NCBI GenBank assembly: GCA_025560025.1
Contig: CP048486.1
Location: 992,001-1,056,000, forward strand
Source of the DNA: Agrobacterium tumefaciens
Lineage (GTDB): Bacteria > Pseudomonadota > Alphaproteobacteria > Rhizobiales > Rhizobiaceae
Reading direction: 5' to 3'
Length of the DNA: 64,000 nucleotides
Shown here: piece by piece, positions 38,373-47,594 of the stretch
Layout: each line of letters begins with the position of its first letter
Numbering within the stretch: the stretch's first letter is position 1
Made by a program: the position numbers and the translations under genes
Notes under the pieces: generated by a model
Databases searched by the model: none
What the model was told of the DNA's origin: nothing
What the model saw: only the letters and a program-made list of their open reading frames with translations

Positions 38373-39995
38373 ATGATCCGCATCGAAAATATCAGCAAGT
38401 CGAACAGTCACCGCATTCTTTACATCGAGGCCTCCGCCGCGCTCAATCGCGGCGAGAAGATTGGCCTTGTCGGCCCGAACGGCGCTGGCAAGACCACGCT
38501 GTTCCGGATGATCACCGGCGAGGAACAGCCCGATGAGGGACAGGTCGTTGCCGAAAAGGGCATGACGGTTGGTTATTTCAATCAGGATGTCGGTGAAATG
38601 TCCGGTCGCTCCGCCGTGGCCGAAGTCATGGAAGGCGCCGGCCCGGTCAGCGAAGTGGCGGCTGAGCTCAGGCAACTGGAAGCCGCCATGTCCGATCCGG
38701 ACCGGATGGACGAGATGGACGCCATTATCGAACGTTACGGCGAAGTGCAGGCGCGGTATGAGGAGCTGGACGGCTATGCGCTGGAGGGCCGTGCCCGCGA
38801 GGTTCTGGACGGCCTCAGCTTCAGCCAGGAGATGATGGACGGTGATGTTGGAAAACTTTCCGGCGGCTGGAAAATGCGCGTGGCGCTCGCCCGCATTCTT
38901 CTGATGCGCCCGGACGTGATGCTGCTCGACGAACCCTCTAACCATCTCGATCTTGAAAGCCTGATCTGGCTCGAGGATTTTCTGAAGAATTATGACGGCG
39001 CGCTTTTGATGACCTCGCACGACCGCGAATTCATGAACCGCATCGTCACCAAGATCATCGAGATCGACGGCGGCAGCCTCACCACCTATTCCGGCGATTA
39101 CGGCTTTTACGAACAGCAGCGCGCGCAGAACGAAAAACAGCAGCAGGCGCAGTTCGAGCGTCAGCAGGCCATGCTTGCCAAGGAAATTAAATTCATTGAG
39201 CGCTTCAAGGCGCGCGCCTCGCACGCTGCACAAGTGCAGAGCCGGGTGAAGAAACTCGACAAGATCGACCGTGTCGAACCGCCGCGCCGGCGCCAGACGG
39301 TCGCTTTCGAATTCGCACCGGCACCCCGATCGGGTGAGGATGTCGTCGCACTGAAAAAAGTGAACAAGGCTTATGGCAGCCGCACGATCTATGGTGAACT
39401 GGACTTCATGGTACGCCGTAGGGAACGCTGGTGCATCATGGGCGTCAACGGCGCCGGAAAATCGACATTGCTGAAACTGGTGACCGGCACAACCGAGCCG
39501 GATTCCGGCAATGTCACGCTCGGCGCCAGCGTCAAGCTCGGTTATTTCGCCCAGCACGCCATGGATGTTCTGGATGGTGACAGCACCATTCTCGAATGGC
39601 TGGAAGAACGCTTTCCGAAAGCCGGGCAAGCGCCGCTGCGCGCCCTTGCCGGCTGTTTCGGCTTTTCCGGCGATGACGTGGAAAAACGCTGCCGCGTCCT
39701 CTCCGGCGGCGAGAAAGCCCGTCTCGTCATGGCGGCCATGCTGTTTGATCCGCCGAATTTCCTCGTTCTGGACGAACCGACGAACCATCTCGATCTCGAC
39801 ACCAAGGAAATGCTGATCAAGGCCCTGTCGCAATATGAAGGCACGATGCTGTTCGTTTCCCACGATCGCCATTTCCTCGCCGCCCTTTCAAACCGGGTGC
39901 TGGAGCTGACGCCGGATGGCATCCACCAATATGGCGGCGGATACACGGAATATGTGGAAAGCACCGGACAGGAAGCGCCGGGCCTGCGGAGCTAG
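38373..39995 (+). CDS. ABC-F family ATPase (translation factor/ribosome-associated)
   Basis: 540 residues starting at M-I-R-I-E-N. Two ABC domains and no membrane part: Walker A at 34-41 (G-P-N-G-A-G-K-T) and again as G-V-N-G-A-G-K-S; signatures L-S-G-G-W-K-M-R and L-S-G-G-E-K-A-R; Walker B L-L-D-E-P-S-N-H-L-D and V-L-D-E-P-T-N-H-L-D. The two are joined by a charged P-site linker helix pair (about 230-310, rich in Q, E, K and R). Length and organisation fit the YbiT/EttA-type housekeeping members that act on the ribosomal E site. Stands alone. Confidence 0.92.
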   Translation: MIRIENISKSNSHRILYIEASAALNRGEKIGLVGPNGAGKTTLFRMITGEEQPDEGQVVAEKGMTVGYFNQDVGEMSGRSAVAEVMEGAGPVSEVAAELRQLEAAMSDPDRMDEMDAIIERYGEVQARYEELDGYALEGRAREVLDGLSFSQEMMDGDVGKLSGGWKMRVALARILLMRPDVMLLDEPSNHLDLESLIWLEDFLKNYDGALLMTSHDREFMNRIVTKIIEIDGGSLTTYSGDYGFYEQQRAQNEKQQQAQFERQQAMLAKEIKFIERFKARASHAAQVQSRVKKLDKIDRVEPPRRRQTVAFEFAPAPRSGEDVVALKKVNKAYGSRTIYGELDFMVRRRERWCIMGVNGAGKSTLLKLVTGTTEPDSGNVTLGASVKLGYFAQHAMDVLDGDSTILEWLEERFPKAGQAPLRALAGCFGFSGDDVEKRCRVLSGGEKARLVMAAMLFDPPNFLVLDEPTNHLDLDTKEMLIKALSQYEGTMLFVSHDRHFLAALSNRVLELTPDGIHQYGGGYTEYVESTGQEAPGLRS

Positions 39996-40056
39996 CCAAA
40001 GACCGAACGCATAGGGCCCGCGACGGCAGGTTTCGTAACCGATACTGGAGAAGCAG

Positions 40057-41067
40057 ATGCGGATCGTGGTCTATAGCGCCAAACCCTATGACAGGCAGTT
40101 TCTTGACGCCGCTACCCCGTCCGGCATGCGGATGCAATATTGCGAAGCGCGCCTCTCCCTTGAGACGGTGGCTCTCGCTAAAGGAGCTGTCGCGATCTGC
40201 GCCTTCGTCAACGACGATCTGTCGCGACCCGTGCTCGAGAAGCTGGTGGAGAGCGGCGTGCGGCTCGTCGCCCTGCGCTGCGCCGGCTTCAATCAGGTTG
40301 ATCTCGCGGCGGCCGAGACGCTGGGCCTGACAATCGCCCGTGTCCCCGCCTATTCGCCCTATGCAGTCGCCGAGCACACCATGGCACTCATCCTGGCGCT
40401 CAACCGCAAGATTCACCGCGCCTATAACCGGGTGCGCGAAGGCAACTTCGCCCTTGATGGGCTGCTTGGTTTCGATCTGCACGGCAAGACGGTCGGCATC
40501 GTCGGCACGGGAAAGATCGGCGCGATTTTTGCGCGCATCGCGGCCGGCTTCGGCTGTCGTCTCATCGGGCACGATCCATATCCGAATCCCGATTGCGAGG
40601 CCCTGGGCATGGTTTATGTTGCCCGGGAGGAGTTGCTCCGCACATCGGACATTCTTGCGCTGATGTGCCCGCTCACGCCTCAGACCCGCCATCTGATCCG
40701 CAGGGAAACGTTACCACTGCTGAAAAAAGGCGTGATGCTCGTCAACACCAGCCGCGGCGCAATCATCGATACGCGGGCCGCGATTGCAGGTCTGAAGGAT
40801 GGCACGATCGGCAGTCTCGGCATCGATGTCTACGAAGAGGAGGCCGATCTCTTCTTCGAAGATCTTTCAAACGACGTGCTGCGCGACGATGTCTTCGCGC
40901 GACTGCTGACCTTCCCCAATGTTCTGGTCACTGGCCATCAGGGTTTCTTCACGCAGGAAGCTCTCAAGAATATCGCGGACACCACGATCGGCAACATCCA
41001 GAGCTTCTTCGACACCGGCAAAGCCCTGCACACCGTTTCCACCCAGCAGCTGGCAAACCCTGCCTGA
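40057..41067 (+). CDS. ldhA: D-2-hydroxyacid dehydrogenase, fermentative D-lactate dehydrogenase type
   Basis: 336 residues. NAD-binding G-T-G-K-I-G near 150, catalytic Arg in N-T-S-R-G-A-I near 235, Glu in D-V-Y-E-E-E and His in G-H-Q-G-F-F-T near 295. The H-Q-G-F-F signature and Y-S-P-Y-A-V-A-E-H separate D-LDH (LdhA/VanH branch) from glycerate or formate dehydrogenases. It reduces pyruvate to D-lactate with NADH. An L-lactate dehydrogenase gene follows in the same direction, 132 bases on. Confidence 0.88.
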   Translation: MRIVVYSAKPYDRQFLDAATPSGMRMQYCEARLSLETVALAKGAVAICAFVNDDLSRPVLEKLVESGVRLVALRCAGFNQVDLAAAETLGLTIARVPAYSPYAVAEHTMALILALNRKIHRAYNRVREGNFALDGLLGFDLHGKTVGIVGTGKIGAIFARIAAGFGCRLIGHDPYPNPDCEALGMVYVAREELLRTSDILALMCPLTPQTRHLIRRETLPLLKKGVMLVNTSRGAIIDTRAAIAGLKDGTIGSLGIDVYEEEADLFFEDLSNDVLRDDVFARLLTFPNVLVTGHQGFFTQEALKNIADTTIGNIQSFFDTGKALHTVSTQQLANPA

Positions 41068-41199
41068 ATCGCCGCAGCCGACCAAAAGCCTTTCAACAGG
41101 GAACCGAAATCGTCCTTGGTGCAATTGCCCGTGCCAAATCCCCGGTATAGGTTTCGGCGATCTTTTGAACGCTTTCACACCGGACCGGTCGGATAACAG

Positions 41200-42348
41200 A
41201 TGCAACTCAAGGACTGCTATAATTTCCACGACTTTCGCCGCATGGCGAAGCAGCGTCTTCCCGGACCGATCTTCAACTACATAGACGGCGCCGCCGATGA
41301 CGAGGTGACGTACCGCCGCAACACGGCCGCCTTCGAGAACTGTGATCTCGTTCCCGACGTGTTGCGCGGCGTCGCGGATGTGGACATGTCTGTCACCGTC
41401 ATGGGCCAGAAGCTGGCGATGCCGGTCTATTGTTCCCCGACGGCGCTGCAGCGGCTCTTTCACCATCAGGGTGAGCGGGCAGTCGCGGCGGCTGCGGGAA
41501 AATATGGCACCATGTTCGGCGTCTCCTCGCTTGGCACCACCAGCCTCGAGGAAGCGCGCCGCATCAGCGGCGGGCCGCAGGTCTATCAGTTCTATTTCCA
41601 CAAGGACCGTGGCCTAAACCGCGATATGATGGCACGGGCCAAGACTGCCGGCGTGCAGACGATGATGCTGACGGTGGATAGCATCACGGGTGGAAACCGC
41701 GAGCGGGACAAGCGAACCGGCTTTGCCATTCCCTTCAAGCTCAATCTTTCCGGCATCGCGCAATTCGCAATCAAGCCTGCCTGGGGCATTAATTACCTCA
41801 CGCACGAGCGCTTCAGCCTGCCGCAGCTTGATGGCCACATCAAAATGGATGGTGGCGCGCTCTCCATCAGCCGCTATTTCACCGAGATGCTCGACCCTTC
41901 CATGAACTGGGACGATGTGGCGCAGATGGTGCGCGAATGGGGCGGCCCCTTTTGCCTGAAGGGGATCATGTCCGTCGATGACGCAAGACGCGCCGTCGAG
42001 ATCGGCTGCAGCGGCATTGTGCTTTCCAATCACGGCGGCCGCCAGCTGGATGGCTCCCGCAGCGCCTTCGATCAGCTCTCCGAGATTGTCGATGCGGTCG
42101 GTGACCGGATCGACGTCATGATGGATGGCGGCGTGCAGCGCGGGACGCATGTTCTCAAGGCGCTCTCTCTCGGGGCGAAGGCCGTGGGGCTTGGCCGCTA
42201 TTATCTTTTCCCGCTGGCTGCCGCCGGGCAATCCGGTGTGGAGCGCGCTCTTGAGCTGATGCGTATCGAGATCGAGCGCGGCATGAAGCTGATGGGTTGC
42301 ACCACGGTCGACCAGCTGACACGCCGGAACGTGCGGTTTCGCGACTAA
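41200..42348 (+). CDS. lldD: FMN-dependent L-lactate dehydrogenase (alpha-hydroxyacid oxidase family)
   Basis: 382 residues, full length for LldD. FMN and active-site residues: K254, H278 and R281 in S-N-H-G-G-R-Q-L-D, D160 in M-L-T-V-D, and the C-terminal M-D-G-G-V-Q-R-G and A-V-G-L-G-R motifs. The protein lies on the inner face of the membrane and passes electrons from L-lactate to quinone, giving pyruvate. A related 2-hydroxy acid is possible. Beside ldhA it would allow growth on L-lactate and D-lactate formation from the same pyruvate pool. Confidence 0.88.
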   Translation: MQLKDCYNFHDFRRMAKQRLPGPIFNYIDGAADDEVTYRRNTAAFENCDLVPDVLRGVADVDMSVTVMGQKLAMPVYCSPTALQRLFHHQGERAVAAAAGKYGTMFGVSSLGTTSLEEARRISGGPQVYQFYFHKDRGLNRDMMARAKTAGVQTMMLTVDSITGGNRERDKRTGFAIPFKLNLSGIAQFAIKPAWGINYLTHERFSLPQLDGHIKMDGGALSISRYFTEMLDPSMNWDDVAQMVREWGGPFCLKGIMSVDDARRAVEIGCSGIVLSNHGGRQLDGSRSAFDQLSEIVDAVGDRIDVMMDGGVQRGTHVLKALSLGAKAVGLGRYYLFPLAAAGQSGVERALELMRIEIERGMKLMGCTTVDQLTRRNVRFRD

Positions 42349-42413
42349 GGTGGGTGGAAAAGAGTGAGTTGGGTTTTCACCCGAAACATTCCAATCAGCG
42401 AGCCAGAGTAGTG

Positions 42414-42758
42414 TTAGAGCCGGCCACTGGCATCACATACCATTTCGGCCGCATTTCGCCGATGTTCCAGAAGCGCCGCGCCGATACTCCAGATAAGCGC
42501 CAGACAAATCAGCCCGCAGACACCGCCCGCCATCAATGAACGATGGCGCCTGGCGCCGGAAAGAAACAGCCATCCAACAATGGCGTAGGCCGCGAGTGCC
42601 GGCACGGCTGCGATCAGCACGGACATCGGCCCATCGCAATCAACGGCATCAATGCCGATAGCGCGATATTGATTTGGCGTTCCCAACACCCCCAGGGCTG
42701 CGACGGGAAACATCGCAGCTAAAACGGCATAACGGAAGAATCGAGGCGTATCGGGCAT
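42414..42758 (-). CDS. Hypothetical small membrane protein
   Basis: 114 residues with three likely membrane spans (about 8-26, 45-68 and 76-96) and cysteines in the loops. GGAGAGG lies just before the ATG. Residues 30-45 (Y-R-A-I-G-I-D-A-V-D-C-D-G) would face the periplasm. No family recognised. Confidence 0.6.
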   Translation of the reverse strand: MPDTPRFFRYAVLAAMFPVAALGVLGTPNQYRAIGIDAVDCDGPMSVLIAAVPALAAYAIVGWLFLSGARRHRSLMAGGVCGLICLALIWSIGAALLEHRRNAAEMVCDASGRL

Positions 42759-42936
42759 GGCCTCTCCATAGCCGGATAAAAACTGTGCGAACCGGCAAGA
42801 GACCCGGTGAATGGACGTTTGCCGACAGCCGCAGCTTCACAATCCTTTTTCCGAGTTATGGGGTGAGGATTGCCCGCTTTCGCGGAGAAATCCAGCATTT
42901 TGAACAACGCGATCTTGGCAGGTCATGCAGATTATG

Positions 42937-42963
42937 ATTATGGTTGTATCGTGCAACCATAAT
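42937..42963. promoter_or_regulatory. Perfect palindrome over the start codon of the MarR-GNAT gene, probable autoregulatory operator
   Basis: ATTATGGTTG, seven bases, CAACCATAAT: ten-base arms without a mismatch, ending on the first two bases of the ATG at 42962. Size and symmetry fit a MarR dimer. Binding here would block transcription or translation start of its own gene. Confidence 0.65.
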
Positions 42964-43939
42964 GGATTTCAGCGTGTCACAGCAACCCTTCCCCATAAAC
43001 GACATCCGCTCCACCTCGCGCCGCCTTGTCCGCGAACTCGGTTTCATGGGTGGGGGTTTCGCTGGCACCGATTTGCCGCCCTCTGCCGTCCATGCGCTGA
43101 TTGAGCTCGACGCCTGCCCGGGTATCACGGCGCGTGATCTGGGCAAACTGCTCCGGCTTGAGAAGTCAAGCGTCAGCCGCATGCTCCGCAAGCTTGTCCT
43201 ATCTGGTGATGTTCTGGAGGAGACGGATGGGGAGGATAGTCGCATCAAACGGCTGTATCTCACCGGACGAGGACAGGAGAGGGTTGGAGCAATTCACGGC
43301 TTTGCAAACCGGCAGGTCTCGAGCGCCATGATGCGGCTTACGCCGGCGGACGGACATACGATCCTCGAAGGGCTGCGCCTTTACGCCGATGCGCTGGGAG
43401 ACCGGGGCGAGGCCGCTACGCCCGCGATCGAAATCGTCGAAGGTTACAGGCCGGGCCTCATTGCCCGCATCACGCAGATGCACGCGCTCTATTACGCCCG
43501 GACATCGGGTTTCGGCCAGCGCTTCGAATCCGTTGTCGCCGAAGGTCTCGCCTCCTTTTGCAACCGGCTCGAAAACCCGAAAAATGCAATATGGGTCGCA
43601 ATGCGGGGACAGGAGATCATCGGCTCCGTTGCCATCGACGGCGAGGATCTGGGATCCGGTATCGCGCATCTGCGCTGGTTCATTGTCGATGATGGCGTGC
43701 GTGGAGGCGGGGTCGGACGCCGGCTGCTGGCGGCTGCACTTGCCTTTGCAGATGAAAAGGCCTTCGCTGAGACCCATCTATGGACGTTCAACGGCCTTCT
43801 GGCCGCACGGCATCTTTATGAAGCCAATGGCTTTACGTGTATGGAGGAACATCCGGGCAGCCAGTGGGGAAGCGAGGTTCTGGAACAGCGTTTTGTCAGG
43901 CACCTGAAGGGTAAAGCTGTTTTCTCCGTCAGTGATTAG
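42962..43939 (+). CDS. MarR-family regulator fused to GNAT acetyltransferase
   Basis: 325 residues. 1-145 is a MarR winged helix (L-E-K-S-S-V-S-R-M-L-R-K-L as recognition helix near 65, D-G-E-D-S-R-I-K-R as the wing). About 165-315 is a GNAT acetyltransferase with acetyl-CoA loop R-G-G-G-V-G-R-R-L-L near 258 and a final L-Y-E-A-N-G-F. Such fusions are widespread in proteobacteria; the acetyltransferase may modify the inducer, or acetyl-CoA may tune DNA binding. Its stop overlaps the converging Lrp gene by four bases. Confidence 0.88.
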   Translation: MDFSVSQQPFPINDIRSTSRRLVRELGFMGGGFAGTDLPPSAVHALIELDACPGITARDLGKLLRLEKSSVSRMLRKLVLSGDVLEETDGEDSRIKRLYLTGRGQERVGAIHGFANRQVSSAMMRLTPADGHTILEGLRLYADALGDRGEAATPAIEIVEGYRPGLIARITQMHALYYARTSGFGQRFESVVAEGLASFCNRLENPKNAIWVAMRGQEIIGSVAIDGEDLGSGIAHLRWFIVDDGVRGGGVGRRLLAAALAFADEKAFAETHLWTFNGLLAARHLYEANGFTCMEEHPGSQWGSEVLEQRFVRHLKGKAVFSVSD

Positions 43940-44373
43940 ACGCTACTCAGCAAGAGGCTGGTTTCGCTGTTCGAGACACCGTCTATCATGCGGACCTCGC
44001 GCAGCACGCGATCGAAATCCGAGAGGCTTCCGGCGCGAATATTGGCCACGAGGTCCCAGTTGCCATTGGTGGTGTGCAGCGAGGAAATCTCTGCGATACC
44101 ACGCAGCTTGCGGATGACCTGCGTGGTGGATTTGCCCATGACCTCGATCATCATGACCGCATGCACCGCCCGGTCATCATAATCCTCACGCACACGCACG
44201 GTAAAACCAAGCAGCGTGCCGGTTTCCGTCAACCGGTCCAACCTGTTTTGAACCGTACCGCGCGCCACGCCCAATACATCGGACAGCTTGGCCAGCGAGG
44301 CGCGGCCGTCGACCCTCAGATGGGCAATGATTTGCCGGTCTAGCTCATCGGGCATGTATTTGGCGATGCTCAT
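43936..44373 (-). CDS. Lrp/AsnC-family transcriptional regulator
   Basis: 145 residues from the ATG at 44373, with AGGA seven bases upstream; an extension to 44439 would add a hydrophobic tail foreign to the family. The HTH (about 8-55) contains L-D-R-Q-I-I-A-H-L-R-V-D-G-R-A-S, and the RAM ligand-binding domain (about 70-140) follows. It diverges from ocd-ctlX and most likely activates them in response to an amino acid such as ornithine, citrulline or arginine. Confidence 0.88.
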   Translation of the reverse strand: MSIAKYMPDELDRQIIAHLRVDGRASLAKLSDVLGVARGTVQNRLDRLTETGTLLGFTVRVREDYDDRAVHAVMMIEVMGKSTTQVIRKLRGIAEISSLHTTNGNWDLVANIRAGSLSDFDRVLREVRMIDGVSNSETSLLLSSV

Positions 44374-44410
44374 TGAAATTCCTGACAGAATTGACAACAG
44401 GACTGAGCAT

Positions 44411-44422
44411 ATTGTGCAAAAT
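44411..44422. promoter_or_regulatory. Candidate Lrp-type box in the lrp-ocd gap
   Basis: ATTGTGCAAAAT, a 12-base near-palindrome (one mismatched pair) in the 133-base divergent gap, in an AT-rich setting. Lrp/AsnC regulators often bind such TGCA-centred sites beside their own gene. Confidence 0.35.
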
Positions 44423-44506
44423 AGTTTCAGAAATAACAAGGTTTTGCGATTTCGGTTGAACAGGTGTGGCGGATATCCTCATTCCAACAAGTGAGGAGTT
44501 GCCCAT

Positions 44507-45556
44507 ATGCCCCTGTCCCCATCCGCCAAAGCCCTTATCCCCTTCGTCAGCGTCGAAAACATGATGCGCCTCGTGCATCATATCGGCATCGAGCAGATGC
44601 TCGTTGAGCTAACCGACGCCATCGAAGCCGATTTTCGCCGATGGGAGTGCTTCGACAAGACACCCCGCGTTGCCTCCCATTCCCGCGAAGGCGTCATCGA
44701 ACTGATGCCAACATCAGACGGTGAGATTTACGGCTTCAAATATGTGAACGGCCATCCGAAAAACATGGCCGAGGGGCTCCAGACCGTGACCGCTTTCGGC
44801 CTGCTTGCCTCAGTCTCGACCGGTTATCCAGTGCTTTTGACCGAGATGACGCTCCTGACGGCGCTGCGCACTGCCGCCACCTCGGCAATGGCCGCCCGCC
44901 ATCTTGCGCCGAAGGGTGCCGACACCATGGCGATGATCGGCAACGGAGCTCAGGCGGAATTCCAGGCGCTGGCCATGAAGGCGGTACTCGGCATAAAGGA
45001 AGTGCGCCTTTACGACATCGACCCCCGCGCCACCGAAAAGACAGCCGCGAACCTGAAAGGGAGCGGCCTGACCGTGACCCCATGCAAATCGGCACAGGCC
45101 GCAATCGAAGGGGCCGGCATCGTCACCACCTGCACCGCCGACAAGCAATATGCGACAATCCTGACCGACAATATGGTCGGCGCCGGTGTGCACATCAACG
45201 CCATCGGCGGCGATTGTCCCGGCAAGACGGAACTGCACAGGGATATATTGCTGCGCGCCGACACCTTCGTTGAATATCCGCCGCAGACGCGTATCGAGGG
45301 TGAAATTCAGCAGATGGACCCGGATTATCAGGTGACCGAGCTTTGGAAAGTAATCGTCGGCGAAGCCGAAGGACGGCGGGACGCAGGCCAGATCACCCTG
45401 TTCGACAGCGTCGGTTTCGCCATAGAGGACTTTTCCGCACTGCGTTACGTGCGCGGAAAGCTGGAGGGCTCCGCCTTTTACAAGGAGATCGACATCATCG
45501 CCGATCCCGATGATCCACGCGATCTCTTCGGCATGCTGCAACGCGCCCGGGCCTGA
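44507..45556 (+). CDS. ocd: Ornithine cyclodeaminase
   Basis: 349 residues of the OCD/mu-crystallin family. NAD is bound by M-I-G-N-G-A-Q-A-E-F near 145. Conserved R-T-A-A-T-S-A near 121 and N-A-I-G-G-D-C-P-G-K near 230 hold the substrate carboxylate and the catalytic Asp. It converts L-ornithine to L-proline plus ammonia with bound NAD as hydride shuttle. Opine-type and arginine catabolism in Agrobacterium use the same step. Good GAGGAG ribosome site. Eleven bases before ctlX. Confidence 0.88.
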   Translation: MPLSPSAKALIPFVSVENMMRLVHHIGIEQMLVELTDAIEADFRRWECFDKTPRVASHSREGVIELMPTSDGEIYGFKYVNGHPKNMAEGLQTVTAFGLLASVSTGYPVLLTEMTLLTALRTAATSAMAARHLAPKGADTMAMIGNGAQAEFQALAMKAVLGIKEVRLYDIDPRATEKTAANLKGSGLTVTPCKSAQAAIEGAGIVTTCTADKQYATILTDNMVGAGVHINAIGGDCPGKTELHRDILLRADTFVEYPPQTRIEGEIQQMDPDYQVTELWKVIVGEAEGRRDAGQITLFDSVGFAIEDFSALRYVRGKLEGSAFYKEIDIIADPDDPRDLFGMLQRARA

Positions 45557-45567
45557 GGAGCAAGGTT

Positions 45568-46491
45568 ATGAAAAAAACCTATTCCATTCAAGCTCCGGCC
45601 GCGGTCGTAATGGTGCGTCCGCACCATTTCACGGTCAATACCGAGACCGCAGCCGACAACCGGTTTCAGGCAACGCCCGACAGCGGCGAGGACTTCAGCG
45701 CCATCGCCCATGCGCAAATCACCCGCGCCGCACAGACGCTGGAAAGCCATGGCGTGACCGTGCATCTCTTTGAAGACGAAGGCAGCCGCACACCGGATTC
45801 GGTCTTTCCCAATAACTGGTTTTCCACCCATGCGGGCGGCCATGTCGCCATCTATCCGATGAAAGCCGAAAGCCGCAGGCTCGAGCGACGCCAGGACGTC
45901 ATCGAGATGCTGAAAAACCGCTACCGCGTTCAGGACATCATCGATTATTCCGGCCTGGAGCCGGACGGCCTGTTTCTGGAAGGAACCGGCGCGATGGTTC
46001 TCGATCATATCGACCGTGTCGCCTACGCCGTACGCTCCGACCGCACCGATCCGATCGCGCTCGAACGCTTCTCGACCCATTTCAATTTCGAGCCGATGGT
46101 GTTCGACGCACGCGACGAAGCCGGCGTGCCGGTCTACCACACCAATGTGCTGATGTGCATCGGCACGGATTACGCGATGATAGGTCTCGACATGATCGCC
46201 GACGGCCTGCGGCGCGCGGAAATCGTCAACCGGCTCGAACGCTCGGGACGACAAGTCATCGCGCTTACCAACGCCCAGATTCGCAGCTTCGTCGGCAATG
46301 CGCTGGAGCTACAGGGACGCGACGGCCGCATCCTTGCGCTCTCCACCACCGCATTCGCGTCGCTCACACCGGCCCAGATAGATACGATCCGCGAGAGCGC
46401 CGTTCCCGTGCCGCTGGATATACCAACAATCGAGAAGGCCGGCGGTTCGGTGCGCTGCACGCTTGCCGGCATTCATCTGATGCCACGGTGA
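45568..46491 (+). CDS. ctlX: Citrulline utilization hydrolase (CtlX-type amidinotransferase-fold protein)
   Basis: 307 residues of the arginine deiminase superfamily. The catalytic set can be placed at D77 (T-P-D-S-V-F-P-N-N-W), E138 (L-E-G-T-G), H191 (V-Y-H-T-N-V) and C297 (R-C-T-L-A-G). The N-terminal M-V-R-P-H-H-F and E-T-A-A-D-N-R-F-Q match CtlX, which hydrolyses citrulline to ornithine, CO2 and ammonia. Next to ocd it completes citrulline to ornithine to proline. A dimethylarginine hydrolase activity cannot be excluded from sequence. Confidence 0.82.
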   Translation: MKKTYSIQAPAAVVMVRPHHFTVNTETAADNRFQATPDSGEDFSAIAHAQITRAAQTLESHGVTVHLFEDEGSRTPDSVFPNNWFSTHAGGHVAIYPMKAESRRLERRQDVIEMLKNRYRVQDIIDYSGLEPDGLFLEGTGAMVLDHIDRVAYAVRSDRTDPIALERFSTHFNFEPMVFDARDEAGVPVYHTNVLMCIGTDYAMIGLDMIADGLRRAEIVNRLERSGRQVIALTNAQIRSFVGNALELQGRDGRILALSTTAFASLTPAQIDTIRESAVPVPLDIPTIEKAGGSVRCTLAGIHLMPR

Positions 46492-46497
46492 GAGAGA

Positions 46498-47529
46498 TCA
46501 GAAGGCGAGTTGAACCTTCATCGACCTGCTTCTGTCACCGGCGGCTTCGAATGCCGCAACCGCCTCTTCCAATGGAAAGGTTCCGGTCAGCAAGGGCTTC
46601 AGGTCGACACGGCGCTGGTTGATGAAATCGACGGCAAGTCCGAATTCCTCATGGAACCGGAAAGTGCCCTTCATCTCGATTTCCTTGGCAACCACCATGT
46701 TCTGCGGAATGGACACATCGCCGCCGAGACCGAGTTGCACCACCGTTGAGCGCGGCTTCAGCGCTTCAAGACCCGAACGGACGGCCCTTTCATTGCCGGA
46801 CGCCTCGAATTGCACATCGAAATAGCCCTTGTTTACCGAATAGGCGGAGAGCGCATCCGGATCACTGGCGACATTGATGACACGGTCGGCACCGATGGCG
46901 AGCGCCTTTTGAAGAACCGCATCCATGACGTCGGTTGCGACGATTTCTCGCGCGCCATGGGCGCGGGCGGCGATGATGGCAAGCGCACCGATCGGCCCAC
47001 AGCCGGTGACGAGAACGCGTTTGTCGGTCAATGCGCCGGCGCGGTTGACGCCATGCAGCGTTACCGCGAAAGGTTCGGCCATCGCCGCTTCATGAATGGA
47101 GACGCCATCCCGCACCTTGTGGCACTGATAGGCCTCGGCGACGAGACGCTGACGAAACGCGCCCTGAATATGCGGCATGGGCATGGCGGAGCCGTAAAAG
47201 CGCATGTTGAGGCACTGGTTCTGCTGACCCTTCAGGCAGAATTCGCAATGGTTGCAGGGCCGGCTCGGCGATACGGCAACACGGTCGCCGACGGCGAGGC
47301 CGGAGACACCCTCCCCCAAAGCCTTGATGGTGCCGGCCACCTCATGGCCGAGGATCATCGGCTCCCGCACGCGCACCGTGCCGAAGCCGCCATGATTGTA
47401 ATAATGCAGATCGGAGCCGCAGATGCCACCCGCTTCGATGGCCACATCGACCTGCCCCGGGCCGGGCTGCTCGGCCTCCCGTTCCTCGATCCGCAGATCC
47501 TTCGCCGCGTGGATGACAACCGCTTTCAT
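46498..47529 (-). CDS. Zinc alcohol dehydrogenase, L-idonate 5-dehydrogenase-like
   Basis: 343 residues from the ATG at 47529 with a GGAGGAG site. Catalytic zinc ligands C37, H62 and E63; structural zinc C92, C95, C98 and C106; NAD(P) motif T-G-C-G-P-I-G-A near 175. The closest branch I can place is L-idonate 5-dehydrogenase (IdnD), which interconverts L-idonate and 5-keto-D-gluconate. Last gene of the amino-acid-type ABC operon, so its substrate may be a polyol or sugar acid taken up by it. Confidence 0.82.
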   Translation of the reverse strand: MKAVVIHAAKDLRIEEREAEQPGPGQVDVAIEAGGICGSDLHYYNHGGFGTVRVREPMILGHEVAGTIKALGEGVSGLAVGDRVAVSPSRPCNHCEFCLKGQQNQCLNMRFYGSAMPMPHIQGAFRQRLVAEAYQCHKVRDGVSIHEAAMAEPFAVTLHGVNRAGALTDKRVLVTGCGPIGALAIIAARAHGAREIVATDVMDAVLQKALAIGADRVINVASDPDALSAYSVNKGYFDVQFEASGNERAVRSGLEALKPRSTVVQLGLGGDVSIPQNMVVAKEIEMKGTFRFHEEFGLAVDFINQRRVDLKPLLTGTFPLEEAVAAFEAAGDRSRSMKVQLAF

Positions 47530-47553
47530 AGTCTCTCCTCCCATAAGGCTCGC

Positions 47554-47573
47554 ACGGCGGCAGTCGCCGCCGT
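47554..47573 (-). other. Intercistronic stem-loop between RraA and idonate dehydrogenase genes
   Basis: ACGGCGGC, loop AGTC, GCCGCCGT: perfect eight-base arms in a 65-base gap. No U-run. Confidence 0.5.
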
Positions 47574-47594
47574 TGCCCATTGTCCGGACTTGTC

